Origin: Panorpa germanica
Lineage: Eukaryota; Arthropoda; Insecta; Mecoptera; Panorpidae
Direction: 5' to 3'
Length of the DNA stretch: 64,000 bases
NCBI GenBank assembly: GCA_963678705.1
Contig: OY783211.1
Span: 10,988,603 to 11,052,602 of the forward strand
Positions within the stretch are counted from its first letter, which is position 1, and every line of letters starts with the position of its first letter. The notes below the pieces were generated by a model that saw only the letters and a list, made by a program, of their open reading frames with translations, did no database searches and was not told the origin of the DNA. The position numbers and the translations under genes are program-made. This document shows positions 1 through 11,200 of the stretch, piece after piece.

Positions 1-1460
1 AAAATCTAAATATAATGAAGTTTTTAGTACATTTTTAGCACAGAAGTTCTCTTTATGTCAATGACCAATAAATAAATGCAAATATTTAGATTAATAAGGT
101 ATACCAAAAATAAAATACTTACTATTTTTGGTAAGCGTCCATAGTTCAGCATGGAATGTTATCGACGCATTGGATTTAATGAATGCAACGTACGAGAGAA
201 GTAAAGTGTTTACAGATAGCATCACCAGAATTAAAAAAGGGTGGTTTTTTGAAACAACCACATTGAAATACGATTGGTAGCTGACAGAACGCATTTATAT
301 GACCAAATATAAAAGTACCGTTTGTATACGACGCTTCCACTTCTCTCCTACGTTTCATTCAGTGAGTCCCATGCGAAGACTGCTTTCCGCGCTGAACTGG
401 GCTGACGCTTATCATTACTTGTAAGAGTTATTATTTAAGAGAAATAACTTTCTGACAGAATTTTATTCAATTTCCATTACAATCAGCCAGACAGACAACA
501 GACATCCATTGTGAAGTAGAACACAGCTTAATACTAAAGTTGCTAATTAAATATCGTTGTAACTACAAAACTAATTAATTAAACGTGGTGTACTAATTAT
601 TTTATGGTTAGTCAACATTATGTCGTTACAGACACACACTTATTTAGACTTAATTATGATTAGAATGATTTATCGGATAACTTATGTATTAAAAACTAAT
701 TACGGCATTTAACGTGTTTTAATACAGTCACTTTTAAAACGATATGCTTTTTAGTTTGAATAGTTATTTCCTTCTTCGTACTTTTACTTCATTAAAAATG
801 AGTGTTTCTTTTTTTATATTCTGTGAGGTACTTTTTAATATGTACTTTGTTTCGTGTTGTGTTTTAATGTTGATAATAAAGTTCATTTTTAAACTATTTA
901 AAAGTTTGAAAAGTAATAAACGCCGTTTATGAAGAGCTGTTAAATTTTAAGCACTTTTTTAATTGTTTTATCAAATTTTTTATAAATCTGTAATAAGTTA
1001 TACTAATGGGTTCATACAATTTAAATACGTGCACATAAGAGAGTTAGATAACGTTGCTGGGCACGGTGAAAAAATTCAAACTAGTGTAATTTGTTTATCC
1101 TGTGAAGTCCGGTCCCCGTTAATGTTATGTTATTAATTTATTTTACACTTAACCTTACCCCTAAATGCAAAACGTAAACTCATATATTTTATATCTAACG
1201 TGATTTTTTATTAGATAACGAAGTTTAAAATATTTCAATTACATTACCTTTAAATAATTACAACAAAAAAACAGTAAAAATCTGTAACTAATATATTCAT
1301 TCAATATCTAACAATAGATAATATTGCATAAACATTTTATTACGTCTGAAAACGTAAATGTTAGTCGAAAGATAAGTTTTGTTATGTAATCTTACATTAT
1401 ATTAACCTAAAAAGTGTTCTGTAACATATTAGTTTATTATGTTAAATACTCCAATAAATT
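1..1460. other. AT-rich spacer, no gene seen
   Basis: No coding exon or structured element can be supported here, apart from the dispersed repeat entered at 315-405. Short open frames occur on both strands but are rich in Phe, Leu and Asn, as expected of AT-rich DNA, and show no domain motif. Confidence 0.6.
315..405. repeat. Dispersed repeat, copy 1
   Basis: This stretch shares blocks in the same order with 22880-22945: TACCGYTTGTAYACGAC, then a pyrimidine-rich block, then GACTGCTTTYCGYGCTGAA. The two copies differ at several positions and spacings, so this is an old repeat. The family is not recognised. Confidence 0.45.
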
Positions 1461-1712
1461 TTGTGGTGAAGAAGGAACTTTGGATCATATTATATTTGAA
1501 TTATAGTTTAGAAAGATGAAAATTCAATAGTGAAATATTAGATGTTGTTAAAATTTTCCTGTTAATACTAAATTTTTGTTAAGTGATTCAAAATTAATTA
1601 GTGAATTATTTAAATATTTAGAAATTTGTAAATTAGAGTTATAAAATGTGAAATATGTAAAAAAATGTTTCGTGGTGACTATGACGAATAAAAGTCAAAG
1701 CAAATAAATAAA
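1461..1712 (+). mobile_element. 5'-truncated Jockey-like LINE 3' end (copy 1)
   Basis: The forward strand reads FCGEEGTLDHIIFE, the Cys-rich C-terminal motif common at the end of Jockey/CR1-type reverse transcriptase ORFs. In-frame stops follow, so the copy is dead. The 3' UTR contains GACGAATAAAAGTC and ends in an AAATA-rich tail near 1712. Copies at 18061 and 20622 share the ORF end and the 3' UTR, which defines a family. The severe 5' truncation is typical of target-primed reverse transcription. Confidence 0.7.
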
Positions 1713-2648
1713 CATATTAAAGAAAATAATATTATGTTAAATAAATCTTAAATGTGTATATAAGTTTCATCGTACGTCATTTTGAAATACGAGTATATTA
1801 GTCTCATTTGATATTAAAATAACTATTAAAACTTCATAACCGTCACATTTATAACAATCAATATAAATCCAATGGTATTGATTTCCTTTATAGTAAGCAC
1901 CTTTGTACATCAGTGCCGAAACAAAGAGTTCTTATAGATTACGATAAATAAGTGACAAGAAATTTTGAAACAGTTAATCATAATTAAGAAAATTGCTAAA
2001 ATTCCTGGAAACAAAAATATCATTTACATTTCTTGAATTATTTGCATACTCTTTGTAAAATAGCAAAATTTCCATAACAATTCAAACAACAAAACGTAAA
2101 CATATACAAAACAAGAGAGTACCTTCTTTTGTGCGTAAGATATAATAATATTTGGTTTCAAAATATTTTATTACTACTTCCCTTCGTTTCCTTCCTCCGA
2201 CCTCTCACTCCTGCACCTGATAAAACACCTGAGCGGTTTATTTGAAGACTTCCTGGTTTAATATTTCTAAGAATCAGCTCTGAACTTTGTTACCTCTTAG
2301 AAGGGTTGAATTTAAACCTTGCACACCCCACCACATACCCTTCCTTGCATCTAGCAACCCTTTAGTTAATAGGGTTGTCAACTTAATTTAAATATTTAAT
2401 AAATGTGACAACTTTATTTATCCTAGGCATCTGGATTTTGATAATAATTTTAAAGCAACATGACGACAAGTTATAATTAATAAAGCCTCCCTTATCGTTT
2501 CAACCTCCACCACCCTTGGTCGTCCCTGTTGGACACTTAGTTTAAGTTACGGAAGATTCAGTTAAGATTCAGAAGTGGTTGCGGTTACATTTATGGTAAT
2601 TTGTAAAGTGTCAGGATGTTATTCTAAGTTATATGATACTAATCCTTC

Positions 2649-2650
<2 letters not shown>
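1713..2650. other. AT-rich spacer, no gene seen
   Basis: No repeat boundary, coding exon or RNA gene was found. The C/T-rich stretches around 2180-2350 and 2490-2530 show no recognisable motif. Confidence 0.55.

Positions 2651-2651
<1 letters not shown>

Positions 2652-2716
<65 letters not shown>
2652..2716. repeat. (TA)n microsatellite
   Basis: An uninterrupted TA dinucleotide run abuts the left LTR of the retrotransposon. TA repeats resume on the far side of the element at 6257-6267, so the element inserted into a TA-rich target. This hides the exact target-site duplication. Confidence 0.95.
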
Positions 2717-2720
<4 letters not shown>

Positions 2721-3310
2721 GAAACGAGAGTACAATGCCACCTCTGATGTGGTAAACGAGAACTATCCAACTTCTTATGTGGAAAACAATAACCAATCCG
2801 CTAATCTGGTGTGGAATCAAGGTACTCTTGTTTAATTTAGGGCAATGTCAATTCAATTAATATTCAACTATGTAATATCTTAGTTGGTTTGTCAGGATGA
2901 TAAAGAATCACATAATTGGTTTAATACATTTATTGAATAAAATAATAACGATGATAATAATAATGATAATAATACAATAAAGATACAATATAAACGTTGG
3001 TGTTTACTTTACAAATACAAAACAATGAATGCACAAACAACCTTAAGTTCTAGTTAATATATACTCAGTCCTATACATTAGTTTTTAGCTTGACTTTAAA
3101 AAGGTTTGTTATTTTAATTCTAAGAATACGCCTGGTTAATTTCAATAAACACACACCCTCAAATATTCAGTCAGTGGTTTTAAGTTCTAAGTGCTTTCAC
3201 TTGGTTTCTATTTAAAACATACCGTCATTAATCACATTCTTTATGACTTCCTAGACCGGGTATTATAGTTATGCCTACTTTGCATGCTCGATGTATTTTT
3301 ACGTTTCACA
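2717..3310 (-). repeat. 3' LTR (594 bp)
   Basis: Identical to the right LTR from 2791 to 3310 (constant offset of 2946 bases, no mismatch found by reading). It is 62 bp longer at its outer end, where three diverged copies of a TGTGGAAACGAG-like unit occur (2717, 2752 and 2779). The last 70 bases of the gag-pol ORF (3241-3310) lie inside this LTR. Confidence 0.9.
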
Positions 3311-5427
3311 CGGCCGTCCAACTTATCTTTGGCCCCCAAAGACGATACGTCACTGCGGTCATCTGGTTGTGGTTCGGCACCTGACACTACAGTTTCAGAA
3401 TCGCTGTCGTCTGAGAACACACCCCATGGCTTCATGTGGTCAGCACTTGAATGTGTATTAGAAGAACCTTCCCCTTCACCGATACGTCTTACCCTATAAC
3501 GTTCATTTGGGTCAACTCCTGTAACCTGATACGGTCCAAAATATTTGTTATGTAAATTAAATCCAGTACCAAACTGGGTTCTTTTTACGGCAACAATGTC
3601 TCCGACTTTATATGTCCTAGCTGGTTTCCTATTTCTATTGAAATTCTTGCGATGCTCTTCCTGTGGTTTTAATATATGTTTCTTGTCGTTAGCACGTAAC
3701 TCGTGGAAATCGTCCTTACGCATTTCTCGATTACTTTCTTCTAACAGCTGAGAGATATGCGTCTCATCTTCTGTTTTCATTGTCACACCTGTTAACAACT
3801 TGAACGGTGTAGTATTTATGCTACGCTGATAAGTTTTGTTTAATGCTTGCTCTTCGACCTTGCCGTCGTTTAACCAGGTTTCTACATGTTTCTCAACTTC
3901 TTCTTGTTCGCAGTAAGCCATACGTCGCGAATTTTGAAAAACAGGAACCTCATCGGTCATGTATATTTCTGCTGCTTCAGTAACCCTTGTTACTTTTGGT
4001 TCATAAGTTTTAACTAGTTCCTCAACTTTAGCCCTGGCACCTGGACTAATGTTATTACCCATGACGATTTCGTCGTCGGCTACACCTAATTTTTTATACT
4101 GTTTACTTTCCACGTACTTTTTTCGCATGGTAATACCGTCTACGCTTATTATAGTTTCTACTTGATCTAGCAGAGGTTTACCGATTACAACACTATGTCT
4201 AGATGTACTTGATGGAACTATTAAAAAGTTAGTACAGTACTGTTCATTGTCTACTTTTACTTGAGCACTAAATTCACCCAAAACTTTGATTTGAAATCCT
4301 CCGATTCCAGTCAATACAATATTGTTTTCACGCACAACCGCTTTATTACTTAATTTAATATAATCGTCAGCTCTAATCAAATTCTGATCACTTCCGGTAT
4401 CAATCAGACATTTAAAACTGTTACTGTCTATGGTCATGTCTTTTGTCATATTACATGTTTTATTTGTGTCCACTAACAAAGCATCACTCGTATTATTCGC
4501 GGTACAATTTCTCGAAATATGTCCCTCTTCGTGACATTTGAAACACTTTATTTTAATTTCACTTTTAATGTTTTTCTTACTTGATTCATCTCTTTTACTA
4601 TTAAGGTATTCGTTGCTTTTTCGGCACACGTTTTCCTTATGTCCGAGTTCATTACAATTAAAACATTTTATCGCGTTTAAGTCTTTTGGTCTGTCTTTAC
4701 GTACACTAAAATTATTCCTTTCTTGCACTTGTAATAGTGTCGAATCATACCGTTTTACTTTTAACAACAAATCAGGCACTGTTTTAAAGTCACACATTGA
4801 TAACACACTTATCAAGTCTTTGTTGTTTAGTCCGGCTATTATGTATTTTATCACGGCCTTTTCACTGATATTATTACTCTTACTGGCGATCGCTTTCACC
4901 GAGTATACATAATCTTCTATTGCTTCGTTTTTTTCTCGTTGTCTCTTCATTAGTTCCATGTGTACGTCAGATTCATCGTACTCCACTGGAAAATTCCTGA
5001 TTAATTCGTATTTGAACGTCGTCCAATCCTTGACTACGTTCAAACTAGCATCAAACCAGTTTTTCGCGGCACACTGCAGCTTGTTGACACCTTGATGAAG
5101 CTTCACTTTATCACTCCAGCCATAAATGTCTGCTATATCCTCCAATTTTCGCACCCAAGCTGTAGCCGTCAATACCGTGGTTGCTGGGTTAAACACAGGT
5201 ATGCATTCCAGGTTCTGTGTCGGCATAAACCCATGATGATTCATTCTCTGTTCCTGTATTGTACTATTCCCGATACTCAACTGCAATAGTTCTGTTCTAA
5301 GCCTCGTCAGCTCTGCTTGTACTCCCAACCAACTATCTTCATTAGATGTTGAGTTACCTGAGCGTCCAGCTAACAAACTATCTTCCACAGTAGTATCGTT
5401 CATGTTTACGTTATATGCCATTTTCAA
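3241..5427 (-). CDS. Gag-protease-integrase C-terminal ORF with internal pol deletion (728 aa)
   Basis: A continuous minus-strand ORF. Residues 1-250 form a gag-like region with no recognised motif. Two CCHC zinc knuckles, which bind genomic RNA in Gag, lie at C255-C268 and C295-C308. A retroviral-type aspartic protease has its catalytic D-T-G-S at 343-346. The N-terminal edge of RT follows (EVPVFQNSRRM through WLNDGKV, about 495-524). At about 524-529 the frame jumps directly to the end of the integrase core (SINTTPFKLLTG) and then to the C-terminal GPY-type module (FGPY at 630-633). The RT catalytic YxDD, RNase H and integrase D,D,E are absent, so the product cannot copy or integrate the element alone. 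The start is the first ATG of the frame; a second ATG lies two codons downstream. The frame has no stop or frameshift apart from the deletion. Confidence 0.9.
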   Translation of the reverse strand: MKMAYNVNMNDTTVEDSLLAGRSGNSTSNEDSWLGVQAELTRLRTELLQLSIGNSTIQEQRMNHHGFMPTQNLECIPVFNPATTVLTATAWVRKLEDIADIYGWSDKVKLHQGVNKLQCAAKNWFDASLNVVKDWTTFKYELIRNFPVEYDESDVHMELMKRQREKNEAIEDYVYSVKAIASKSNNISEKAVIKYIIAGLNNKDLISVLSMCDFKTVPDLLLKVKRYDSTLLQVQERNNFSVRKDRPKDLNAIKCFNCNELGHKENVCRKSNEYLNSKRDESSKKNIKSEIKIKCFKCHEEGHISRNCTANNTSDALLVDTNKTCNMTKDMTIDSNSFKCLIDTGSDQNLIRADDYIKLSNKAVVRENNIVLTGIGGFQIKVLGEFSAQVKVDNEQYCTNFLIVPSSTSRHSVVIGKPLLDQVETIISVDGITMRKKYVESKQYKKLGVADDEIVMGNNISPGARAKVEELVKTYEPKVTRVTEAAEIYMTDEVPVFQNSRRMAYCEQEEVEKHVETWLNDGKVEEQALNKTYQRSINTTPFKLLTGVTMKTEDETHISQLLEESNREMRKDDFHELRANDKKHILKPQEEHRKNFNRNRKPARTYKVGDIVAVKRTQFGTGFNLHNKYFGPYQVTGVDPNERYRVRRIGEGEGSSNTHSSADHMKPWGVFSDDSDSETVVSGAEPQPDDRSDVSSLGAKDKLDGRVKRKNTSSMQSRHNYNTRSRKS

Positions 5428-5707
5428 TTTTCTCCTCGTAAAACAGTTTACACACTTTTCTGATACAATTCACTTGCTAGTCCTATTATAAAGTTCGTCT
5501 TATAAATTCTCGACTATTCCGCTAATGAACTATCACTTGAAAGCACTGTTTGTAGAAAACTATCTTGTATTATTCTTCTCCGTATTATTCACTTGTGGAT
5601 AACTCGTAGATAACTAATCCGCACTTAGTTCAATTCACTATGAGTTACTAATCCGCACTTCTTTGTATTATTCACTTCGCGCACTTAGTTCAATTCGCTA
5701 TGAGCTA
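5428..5707 (-). other. Retrotransposon leader with short internal repeats
   Basis: Untranslated leader between the primer-binding-like site and the gag ATG. It contains repeated blocks, read on the minus strand as GTGCGGATTAGT, CTCATAGYGAATTGAACTAAG and AGTGAATAATAC, each two to three times between about 5560 and 5720. The repeats resemble the bases just inside the LTR, which suggests local slippage. Confidence 0.65.
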
Positions 5708-5724
5708 CTAATCCGCACTTCTGA
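5708..5724 (-). promoter_or_regulatory. Candidate tRNA primer-binding site
   Basis: The minus strand directly after the 5' LTR reads TCAGAAGTGCGGATTAG. TCAGAAGTG followed by GGATT resembles the complement of the 3' part of eukaryotic tRNA-Leu (remembered), with one extra base. Mdg3/Blastopia/Micropia-type elements are remembered to use an internal tRNA-Leu site, which fits the coding region. The match is imperfect. Confidence 0.45.
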
Positions 5725-6256
5725 TGTGGAAACGATAACCAATCCGCTAATCTGGTGTGGAATCAAGGTACTCTTGTTTAATTTAGGGCAATGTCAATTC
5801 AATTAATATTCAACTATGTAATATCTTAGTTGGTTTGTCAGGATGATAAAGAATCACATAATTGGTTTAATACATTTATTGAATAAAATAATAACGATGA
5901 TAATAATAATGATAATAATACAATAAAGATACAATATAAACGTTGGTGTTTACTTTACAAATACAAAACAATGAATGCACAAACAACCTTAAGTTCTAGT
6001 TAATATATACTCAGTCCTATACATTAGTTTTTAGCTTGACTTTAAAAAGGTTTGTTATTTTAATTCTAAGAATACGCCTGGTTAATTTCAATAAACACAC
6101 ACCCTCAAATATTCAGTCAGTGGTTTTAAGTTCTAAGTGCTTTCACTTGGTTTCTATTTAAAACATACCGTCATTAATCACATTCTTTATGACTTCCTAG
6201 ACCGGGTATTATAGTTATGCCTACTTTGCATGCTCGATGTATTTTTACGTTTCACA
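5725..6256 (-). repeat. 5' LTR (532 bp)
   Basis: Right-hand direct repeat, with plus-strand ends TGTGGAAACG and CGTTTCACA. It matches the left LTR base for base over its inner 520 bp but lacks 62 bp of subrepeats at the leader-proximal end, keeping one TGTGGAAACG unit where the left LTR has three. Confidence 0.9.
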
Positions 6257-7700
6257 TATATATATATCTGGTACAATCAATGATCAGGGTCCAATTTTTA
6301 ATTATTATTGTATTATTTTTGGGAAAGTAATATACATTTAACGGACCAAAGTTGAATCTATTTGTTAAACATAATATACTGTGCACCTGAAGATGGAAAG
6401 CCGAAAGCTAATATTTTATGTACTTAATTAATTATTAAAGTAATTGGGTTAAACAAATTAACTTTTTTATCAGAAAAATTTAAGGGATGAAAGATCCTCA
6501 ACCAATATCCCGCTAAACACATTTAAGTGCATTTAAAATTTTTCTAACATAAGAAAAATTACTTGTTACGTAAACGAATTTATCTAATATATGTATAACT
6601 TTTTGTGACCTATTTTACTGCTTTTGAAAATTGTATCTAACCTTAAATGCATTACTGAAAATACTCTTTTCAAGACCTGCTTTCAGATAATAAAATCTTG
6701 AGTCAAAGTAATCCTAAGTTAAAAATAAGAAGTCCCTTTAATGAGGCTTTTTGAATAATTATAGAATATTAATAGATTAACTTATATAAATATTAACAGA
6801 TTTGGATTAAGTAAGATAACATTAACGTTTTGTGTTTTGAGAGATATTTATTTTGAATTCTAATTTGATGGACTTTTTGAGACCACGGTTTTTTTTTTCG
6901 CTCTGTAAATTACTATAACATTTGTAATTACATTAATATTATGCATCATAATTGAAAAATCGTCTTGAAACTTTCCTTGCATTGATTCCTTCTGCTGACC
7001 CCTTTTGCGGGATATATATATATATTAACTTCTACTATAAGTAATTACTTTTATGTAAGAAATGTTACCAAAAAAAGTGTATTTTTTATACTTAATTTAT
7101 TGCTAATAGAATATTCTTTTAAATGTGAGTAGAGTTATAAAATTACCTGTTCCACACCTTTCTCAATGTTTAGAATAATAATAGGTTTAGAAAAAATTTT
7201 AATCTATAAATATGATTATATTTATATGCATTAAGGTATGCGTAACACATGAACAACGTTATAAGGGGGTCTACAGTTTCTATTTTTCTTTCAAAATCAA
7301 AATCATCAAAAACATGAACACCTTCATAAGTTAACGCTAATGATGATCCTTTGCGTAACAGGTGTAAAGTAACCTAAACAAGTTTAAACGTTTACCTAGT
7401 TGTTTTAAAAGCTTACAAAGTTAACTTGTGGTTTAACGTTTGCACGTATTCGTACTAAAAACTTTTTATGAGTGAAGTCGTTAATTTGCTTTGATGTTTA
7501 ATAAAGTACCCTACAGTTGTTTACTCGTTCCATTTACTCGACAAATCTAAAAATCACCTGTTATAGCCACCATGATTTTATATTTTCTTTTAGATGTTCA
7601 ACATTTTTTATAAATGGAAAGGGTAATAGTTTTCTGAACAGATATACTGTAAAGTTTTTTAATAAAGTTAAAAGAATCTTGACAGTTAATAGCAGCGATA
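6257..7700. other. AT-rich spacer with one hammerhead-like motif
   Basis: No coding exon is seen. At 6386-6408 CCTGAAGATGG is followed by AAAG, CC and GAAAGC, which resembles the degenerate hammerhead-type core remembered from Penelope-like retroelements (CTGANGA, a small GG/CC stem, then GAAA). The flanks give no protein remnant, so the assignment is weak. Confidence 0.4.
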
Positions 7701-7702
7701 TA

Positions 7703-8283
7703 CGAGGCATGTTTTTTAAGTAAGTACCGTTTTGCGTTTCCGCCTTTGCAGCGCTACGGTCGGCGTTCCGCGCATGCGCGCTGGTTACCTACATCTCTTG
7801 TCTACGCACTGACGCCATTACAGTCGGATTCTTCATTGTTTACGTTGTTTACTGAGTGTTTAAGATGCCTCCGACAATCGTGAGTCCCGCCGATTGTGAA
7901 GTACGGGCTGTTATACGATTTCTTAGTGCTAAAGGCGTAAAACCGATCGATATTCATCGTGAGATCTGTGAAGTTTACGGACAAAACATTATGAGTGATG
8001 GAATGGTAAGGAAATGGGTGAGAGCATTTAAAGATGGCCGCAGCGTCTTCAAGACAAAGTTAAAACTGTTGTGATACAGTGGTTAACAAGTCAGGCGGCA
8101 GAATTTTATGAGGAGGGTATTCAAAGACTGGTGCCACGTTATGACAAGTGCCTCAATATTCACGGAAATTATGTAGAAAAGTAGATTAAGGTACAGGCTT
8201 TCATGTTAAAATAAAATTATTGCGATATCTTTGCACGTCTTTTTTTAATTCCAAAACGGTACTTACTTAAAAAACACGCCTCG
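7703..8283 (+). mobile_element. Deleted mariner-family transposon
   Basis: Terminal inverted repeats of about 33 bp begin CGAGGCRTGTTTTTTAAG and differ at one position near the end. They are flanked by TA (7701-7702 and 8284-8285), the Tc1/mariner target duplication. At 581 bp it is under half the usual 1.3 kb. The interior holds only the two ends of a transposase gene (next entry). TIRs this similar indicate a fairly recent insertion, which could move only with transposase supplied elsewhere. Confidence 0.9.
7865..8184 (+). pseudogene. Mariner transposase remnant (N-terminal HTH fused out of frame to C-terminus)
   Basis: From the ATG at 7865 the ORF reads MPPTIVSPADCEVRAVIRF, then KGVKPIDIHREICEVYG and MSDGMVRKWVRAFKDGR. 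This is the first helix-turn-helix of mariner/SETMAR-type transposases. Just after, near 8044, the sequence jumps to the C-terminus in another frame: VIQWLTSQAAEFYEEGIQ, then LVPRYDKCLN and NYVEK, with a stop at 8182-8184. The whole catalytic DDD domain is missing, and the frame change makes the N-terminal ORF end at 8074. No active transposase can be made. This transposase class normally has about 350 residues. Confidence 0.88.
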
Positions 8284-8285
8284 TA

Positions 8286-11200
8286 TCTGTCATTTTTTGA
8301 TATACAACAATGTTGTTATTAACGCCAGTACTTAACGTCAGCAACACTGCATACATTTGCACTAGTTTTGTCTATCGAATACCAGATGGTGCTGGTTTCT
8401 AACCCTATTTAATCTATGCTACACTTGACCCTATATGAATACAACATTAAATGATCATTAAACATTGTATTATATAATAGAATTCACTACCAAACGCTGA
8501 AATTAATTTGATAAGGACTTGATACGATGTAATATAAGTACATAACTTATAAACCTCTAACGGGTCGAATGTATCTAGCAAGAGCAGTGAACTACACGAA
8601 ACAATGGCTAGGTGATTTAATAAAGGAGGATTACGTTACAACCGTTACAAATAGAACATATGTGGGTTTCAAATTTCATTGACGCCTTCGCCAATTACTG
8701 CTCAAGTTTCATTGGATAGGATTCTCAGAAAGATTTTTTTTATTTGACATAAAATGAGGAAAAAATACTTTAGTTACGTAATGGATCATAAAGATGGTGT
8801 TTTATATTTTCTTAAATTACAACCTTTTAGTAAAAAGGTAACATAAATTACATATGCTAACAATGTTATTACAGAGACATTATTTGATGTGTGCTTAAAT
8901 AAAATCCGGAGTAAAGCAACAAGGTGTTAATTTACATCATAAAATTATATTTGACAAGGTGTCCCTTTGGTGAAAGATGATATAAAAAAGTTTATATGAG
9001 ATGAAAAGCTTTTCTGAAATATTTAATGCAGGTAATTTTATATGCTCGTAGCTTGTATTATCACGTCGTTTATTGTATATTGCAGGATTATGATTGGATA
9101 GAAAATAATGTCACGATAAGAGTTTATTTGCTGAAATAATCATAATCGCAAGTGGCATTAATATTCTTCATGGTTGATAAGTTTTTATGAGAAAAGATTA
9201 TTGTGTAATTCGAATATAATTGCGACTTAAATTAAAATGGAGGATTAAGTGGAGTTTAAATCTGATTATGCAGGCCCTAGTTCTAAAATTTTACTTCGTT
9301 TCTTCTATATATCATATTCCAAAATAATCGAAAGGGCTTATTTAATTGAGGACCCCAGTTTCGCTCAACTTTGTATGTTGTTGAATCTCAGTCAACGAAC
9401 CCGTTGTTATCAAATATTGGTTAATTTCACATTATTTTTGTTCTACTAATTTTACAATATTTTATTTTACTAGTTATAATTTCTGACAGACGTATATGCG
9501 GTGTTACCGCCTCTGAGGTGTATTCAAAAGTAACAAACCCTAGTGAGTTATGAACCAGTGTTGGAACAGGAATACTTAAAAAGGGGAATATGTTTAAAAG
9601 AATTATCTGTTTTTTTCTTTAGCCAATACCTTTAAAATCTTTTACGATTGTTATTACTGTTTTTGTATCCCTGGTACTTTCTGTTTCCGGAAATCCAGAA
9701 AAATATTGTTATGATTTGTTCCTGTTCTCGTGACAAGTCATTATCATCTCTCATTATAAGGGTATCCCATTTAGTACAGAGGGTGTTCTCCAACTGCAAC
9801 TAGTTCTGTTGATAAATTAAACTGATTTTTAATTGAAGACATGACTCGTTTGCCTAGGTCGTTTTTACAAAGGAAGTGTTATGTATAGCATTCCTAACCC
9901 TATTCATTGGGCACAGACAGAATCGCTCGGTACTGCTAAGATGCACCACAACAATATAAAGGAGTTAAACGAGGTACGAACGACTGATAGTTCAAATTTT
10001 TGGGTATGTTTTAAAGCTTACTAATGAAATCTCCTATTTTTTTAATTACTATGCAATATCTCCTTATTAGTATGTCCTATGATAAAAGTAGTTATTTGAA
10101 ATCTGATAGAGGACTCAATTTCTTACAATTTGTATATATATACTGTTTTTTGCATTTGTGTTAGATTCAAAACAGCGAATGTCATTCAACAGCGAGTGTA
10201 CACTTACAATTTGGCCCATATTTCTTAAACCCATTACTACATATAAACATATCCTATATCATTTAAAAGCATCTATAACATTCTACAACTTCTATTTAAT
10301 ATATATCCAGAGGCCACGCAAAAGAACAAAACATATGAACTTAATAAAAGTGCATTTCTGAATAGAAGAATAAGATTTTGTGTAATAATGTCAATATGTT
10401 TTGTATGAATAAAACATATTTTTATAAGACAAAAATAGTTTTCTCTTTATAACATTGTGATATGCTCGTAGGCTGGAAAGTTAATATACTCGCACACCCT
10501 ATTTGTCGCTCGTGGTAGCAATAGCAAGTAATGGATGAAACGTAGGCATTCTCTGATATGTGATAGGCTAGAAAGATGAAAAACATATCAAGAGAAGTGT
10601 CTATCAACATCAATATGTGATATTAGGTGAAAGTTTTTGAGAACAATGATATGAGGGGATTATAACGTATACTATACTCTATATATTATATTTTGTTTCC
10701 GAGAGAATAAATATAAAGTTGCTTGTTTAAATAAAAAAAAGATCCCTCAATAGAGTGCCCAAGAAAATTCACGAGACAAAGCGGTTCTATTTGTTTAGTT
10801 CCGTATTGTGAACTTAATAAAATATTGAAATCGTGACGGTAAGCAAAGTTGTAATACAGATTTCTTGATAACTATGCCAGATGAATCCTGCAAATTCCAG
10901 TTATGACAAAGTCCAAACAGAGATGGTATCCTAACAACGCATTTTATTTATACTACTAATATTCTTCCTGGATTCTTTTATATTAAACTTTCTTTCTTTA
11001 TAGATTTCACTTCCTTTTCTTTTTATATATTTTTATGTTTATTTAATTGAATTATATAAAATATGCTATCCCTTTCTAACAAATATATATAATGATACAT
11101 ATGAGATTGCTATCTCACTCATTTACCGTATGCGATGATCGGATTACTTTTGAGAAACCCGGACTTTACGTATGAGCAACGAATCTATACGAATACGTTT

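Larger units (their letters stand above)
2717..6256 (-). mobile_element. Ty3/gypsy (Mdg3/Blastopia-like) LTR retrotransposon, internally deleted
   Basis: The element is about 3.5 kb on the minus strand. In order it carries a 5' LTR (5725-6256), a primer-binding-like site, a leader, one gag-protease-integrase-tail ORF and a 3' LTR (2717-3310). The LTRs begin TG, end CA and have short inverted termini (TGTGGAAACG against TGTGAAACG). TA repeats flank both sides. Intact elements of this group are typically 5 kb or more, and the missing part is the RT, RNase H and most of integrase. The LTRs are identical over 520 bp, so the insertion is recent, and the deletion probably predates it or arose without damaging the reading frame. 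Assignment to Mdg3/Blastopia rests on remembered features of the protease-RT junction and the primer site. Confidence 0.88.
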
